Assembly (NCBI GenBank): GCA_022497155.1
Contig: MU385745.1
Span: forward strand, 372,001-436,000
Direction: 5' to 3'
Source: Whalleya microplaca
Taxonomy: Eukaryota; Ascomycota; Sordariomycetes; Xylariales; Xylariaceae
Length of the DNA: 64,000 bases
A program made the translations under genes and the position numbers. Positions 61,201 through 64,000 of this stretch are shown piece by piece; positions within the stretch are counted from its first letter, which is position 1; every line of letters starts with the position of its first letter. The notes below the pieces were generated by a model, which worked only from the letters and a program-made list of their open reading frames with translations, was not told the DNA's origin and did no database searches.

Positions 61201-63345
61201 GCAATTATATATAACATCACAATAACAACATCAAAAGTTCCAACAAAATGTTGACCGTACACAATAGTGCCATCTCTATCAACCAACTAACCTAGCCCAC
61301 GACCCTGATTCATCTAGGGGTTATTGCACGGCAATCTAACACTAACACATAGGGATATTGTGAAAGCCGAATACCTATTCCCTAGCTCAGCTCAGCCCGG
61401 GGTTGTCCTCTATGGTATCTCCGCAGACCAAGCAAGCCAAGGATCCAGGGCACACAGCGGCTGAGCGGGTCGGGGCCTATCCAAATCCCGTCCGTGTTCG
61501 CATTCGCAACCCGACGCGCAGCCCGCGGATTCCCAAATATGGTCCTTCGGCCTTCCTCATCAGCCCGTCAGAAATTCGGAGCCGCCCGGCTGGCACAGCT
61601 CATCACCGCCTGCGAATGAGGCATACAATTACCTTATTAACCTCTGTTATACACACGTGCTTATACGTTATAGGTATGTCGGCTCCGGGGCGGGGGAGGA
61701 CAATCAAAATAATCAAGGATCAATCATCTCATGTATGGAGATAATGGAGAATACTATGGGGTGCTACTACATACATACTACTGCAACCTCTAGGTTAGGT
61801 TAGTCTTGTGTGAACGTACAATGTATTATGTATGTATGTATGCGGGCGGCGCCCATGTGTTGGATGGATGGATCGTAAATTCTGACACGGGCGTCCAATC
61901 AGGACGCCGGGATGCAAGCTGCGGCGCACACAATTCTCACATCTCAGTGGTTCGTTCGCATCATGAACCAGTTGCCATCAAGGTCGGCCTGTCAGTCACT
62001 CCCCCTTCCTTCAGATTCTGACTCCCTTGCCGGGGCCTGGGCCAGAGAGTGAGAAGGAAAAGCAAAAGAGTGACAGGGCGCAGCAATGCAGGCAACGTAT
62101 GCGTAATCAAACACTCCATCCAGCATTGGCAGCTGGGCTTGAGCTCTTGGAAGTGAGCCTTGGAATTTGGATTAATGAGTGGTTGAAGGGCTAGCTGGGT
62201 AGGGATCCTAGGGATCTAGCTTCGCTCCATGGGGCTCCATGGAACCTCCATGGGATGGGATGCCATAGCGCAAATAGGTATTTATCTGCGCTGCTGTGTA
62301 AAGGTGTTGTTTGGTTGGTAGGGCAAGAGTTTAGTGTCTTAGCTATTGGGGCGGAGTTAATAATCAGAGACATTGCGCCATTCCTCGTCGTCAAATTACT
62401 TCCTGCCAGAGACTCATTTGTCATATCGACAAACCTTTGTGATGACAAATCCGGTGAGAGAATATGGCACTCAGGTGAGATATGTACGTGTAGGCTAGCT
62501 GAAGCGGCGTAAAGCGGCGTAGTACACACATACGGCACGGCAATAGCTATAATCAGACTCGATGTCTCTTTTGATCTACCTACTAAAATTAGCTAGTTAT
62601 AGATAGACAAAAACAGTTTAAACTCATTGAATTGAATTATTTCGAGAGATAAGTTAGTAGTGCCCACAATGAGTCAGACGGTATAATACGTCGTAGTAGC
62701 TGGTAGTAAGCGAGTCGGATTAGCGAGAGCGACGATAACACTAATCCCCTAATCCCGCCGTAGGGCTTCGGAATGCTGTGCTTCCTTGTAAGTTGTATGT
62801 AAGCATGTAAGTGTGTTCCAATTCTTCCAGCAAGTTCTTCATGAGTTTCGGGTGTGGGGCCTCCCGAAAACATTCACAATTCCAAACAAGTCTAATTGCG
62901 TTTGAGGGATGAATGACAGTTTCATTCGTGTTAGTTTAGTTAGTTATTACTCGTAACCCGCAGCCTGCACATGTGATTTGAGGACGTGCTGCTGGCACAG
63001 GACATCCCCAACAACACCATGCTGCTAGACCGGTGAGGGAGAGAGGGCGCTTTGTATATACGCTAAAATTGTGTGCCAATGCCTGCGATGCATTCCTTCC
63101 ACGCAAGGCAAGTAAGTAAAATAGTACAGCGGTGGTCATGAGATGGCCTGACTCCAGATCCTTCTATCGCAAATCAATCGCTTTCCCCAAATTTTCTCTG
63201 GGCTGGAAATGCGTTCTCCAGCCGAACCTGTAAACGCCGTGCAATGTGCGTGTTGAAGTGAACCCCCGTAGTTAATTAGTCATCCCTGGTCCTGTACCTG
63301 AACCTGAACCGAGTTCGTCGTCGATTCGCGCGCGAGACCCCATCA
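55243..63345. other. 8-kb gene-poor stretch
   Basis: The first few hundred bases are the DUF255 promoter. From about 56 to 58.9 kb the sequence is moderately AT-rich with stops in all frames but is not RIP-saturated; no transposon domain was recognised. At 59.2-60.4 kb it becomes GC-richer with overlapping short frames on both strands; one plus-strand stretch near 60020-60170 reads GIPIAINQIADRLRLPQWEL but closes quickly. Short (CCTA)n at about 58973-58985 and (TGTA)n at about 61827-61841 are present. No gene supported. Confidence 0.5.
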
Positions 63346-64000
63346 TTAAGATCGTAATGATTCCATATTGTATCCCGAGTAGATCATCGGATCGCCCACT
63401 CCAAGCATAACCTCTGGATTCGGACATTGTATCATGTGCGGCTTGATGGTGCCAAATTCCGACTCGACCAAACCCTGACTGAGCATCATCTCGGCCATGT
63501 CGATGTCCATCTGTGGCATGTATTGCGGTGAGATATCCATTGAGCTAGGCCTGCCCATGTTCCATGAGGGAAATGATGTCGACGTCGAGGGCGACTGGAC
63601 AGCGAAGAGACCTCTCGAGGGATCGATATCCGTAGACATAGGTTTCGTATCGAAATCGTTGTAAGACGTAAAACTTTGCGGTGACATGGTCTGTAAATTT
63701 TGTTGTCCACCCATGATCACTTTCCTGTAGTCCTGCTCGAAATCCGAATGGTCGAGTTCCGACGAGCTTGCACGATCCGTTCTTGTGCAATTCGATTCCG
63801 TCTCTGATCGATGTTCTGTAGCATACGATTCCCTCTCTTTTTGTTGAACCTCCAATTCCGCCGCCAACTTCGCCAGACCGGCTTCGTCTTCAGGGAAGAC
63901 CGAATGAGGTGGAAGGTCGGCGTCGGCATTGGGTCGTATGCACCCAAGCTTAGTCGCGATGTCGTGAATCACGGGTTGACCCCTATCGTTGAGCTCCGGC
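63346..64000 (-). CDS. C-terminal part of an unrecognised, possibly regulatory protein, truncated by the window end
   Basis: A minus-strand frame stays open from the right edge to a TAA at 63346, giving at least 217 residues; the N-terminus lies beyond 64000. The visible start reads PELNDRGQPVIHDIATKLG, then CIRPNADADLPPHSVFPEDE and a short helix rich in Glu/Lys (LAKLAAELEVQQKERESY). The rest is low in complexity and rich in Ser, Met, Gln, Pro and Asp (for example MDISPQYMPQMDIDMAEMML), like activation regions of fungal transcription factors. No DNA-binding domain is in view. I do not recognise the family. Confidence 0.65.
   Translation of the reverse strand, partial: PELNDRGQPVIHDIATKLGCIRPNADADLPPHSVFPEDEAGLAKLAAELEVQQKERESYATEHRSETESNCTRTDRASSSELDHSDFEQDYRKVIMGGQQNLQTMSPQSFTSYNDFDTKPMSTDIDPSRGLFAVQSPSTSTSFPSWNMGRPSSMDISPQYMPQMDIDMAEMMLSQGLVESEFGTIKPHMIQCPNPEVMLGVGDPMIYSGYNMESLRS

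Overview
The window looks like nuclear DNA of a filamentous ascomycete (Pezizomycotina; Sordariomycetes is my guess, low confidence). The reasons are short GT-AG introns of about 50-85 bp, a block of transposons destroyed by C-to-T changes that spare almost no CpA (the repeat-induced point mutation, RIP, signature), and fungal orthologues such as a Cdc11-type septin, an Hsv2-type PROPPIN and Lag1. All gene models were built by hand by joining reading frames at GT/AG sites that keep phase. No searches were run.

Layout. (1) 1-12.4 kb is an AT-rich, gene-free RIP block. It holds a Ty3/Gypsy chromovirus remnant on the + strand (RT, RNase H, integrase tail and chromodomain still legible) and a Ty1/Copia remnant on the - strand. 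Between them lie a degenerate tandem repeat and a small LTR-like island that escaped RIP. A 70-bp inverted repeat sits at the right border. (2) 12.4-33 kb is accessory sequence with low gene density: a 0.5-kb inverted-repeat element, a secreted tandem-repeat peptide precursor, a UstYa-like (DUF3328) protein, a TauD/clavaminate-synthase-like dioxygenase, a GT25-type glycosyltransferase, an intron-bearing tRNA-Thr, a secreted amidase, a small six-cysteine secreted protein, then about 7 kb of decayed sequence with a Gypsy RT fragment and minisatellites. (3) 33.4-55.3 kb is a conserved, gene-dense core: ceramide synthase, a hAT-like MITE, Bax-inhibitor-1, septin Cdc11, PROPPIN Hsv2, splicing factor Ist3, dynein light intermediate chain, a divergent FtsJ-fold methyltransferase and a DUF255/SPATA20-like protein. 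(4) 55.3-63.3 kb shows no convincing gene. (5) A partial, unrecognised gene runs off the right end.

The most interesting candidate system is at 14.4-19.5 kb, perhaps to 21.9 kb. A signal-peptide protein with seven copies of a P-V-N-A-L-V-V/I-P motif, with Kex2-type KR sites only after every V/I copy, lies near a membrane-anchored UstYa-like protein with two HxxHC motifs and an Fe(II)/2-oxoglutarate dioxygenase. This is the architecture of fungal dikaritin-type RiPP clusters. The repeats have no Tyr, Trp, Phe or Cys, so the chemistry would differ from ustiloxin or phomopsin, or the link may be coincidental.

The core genes are housekeeping: sphingolipid synthesis and ER stress (Lag1, BI-1), cytokinesis (septin), PI3P-dependent membrane traffic (Hsv2), splicing (Ist3) and retrograde transport (DLIC). 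They are independent transcription units, not a pathway.
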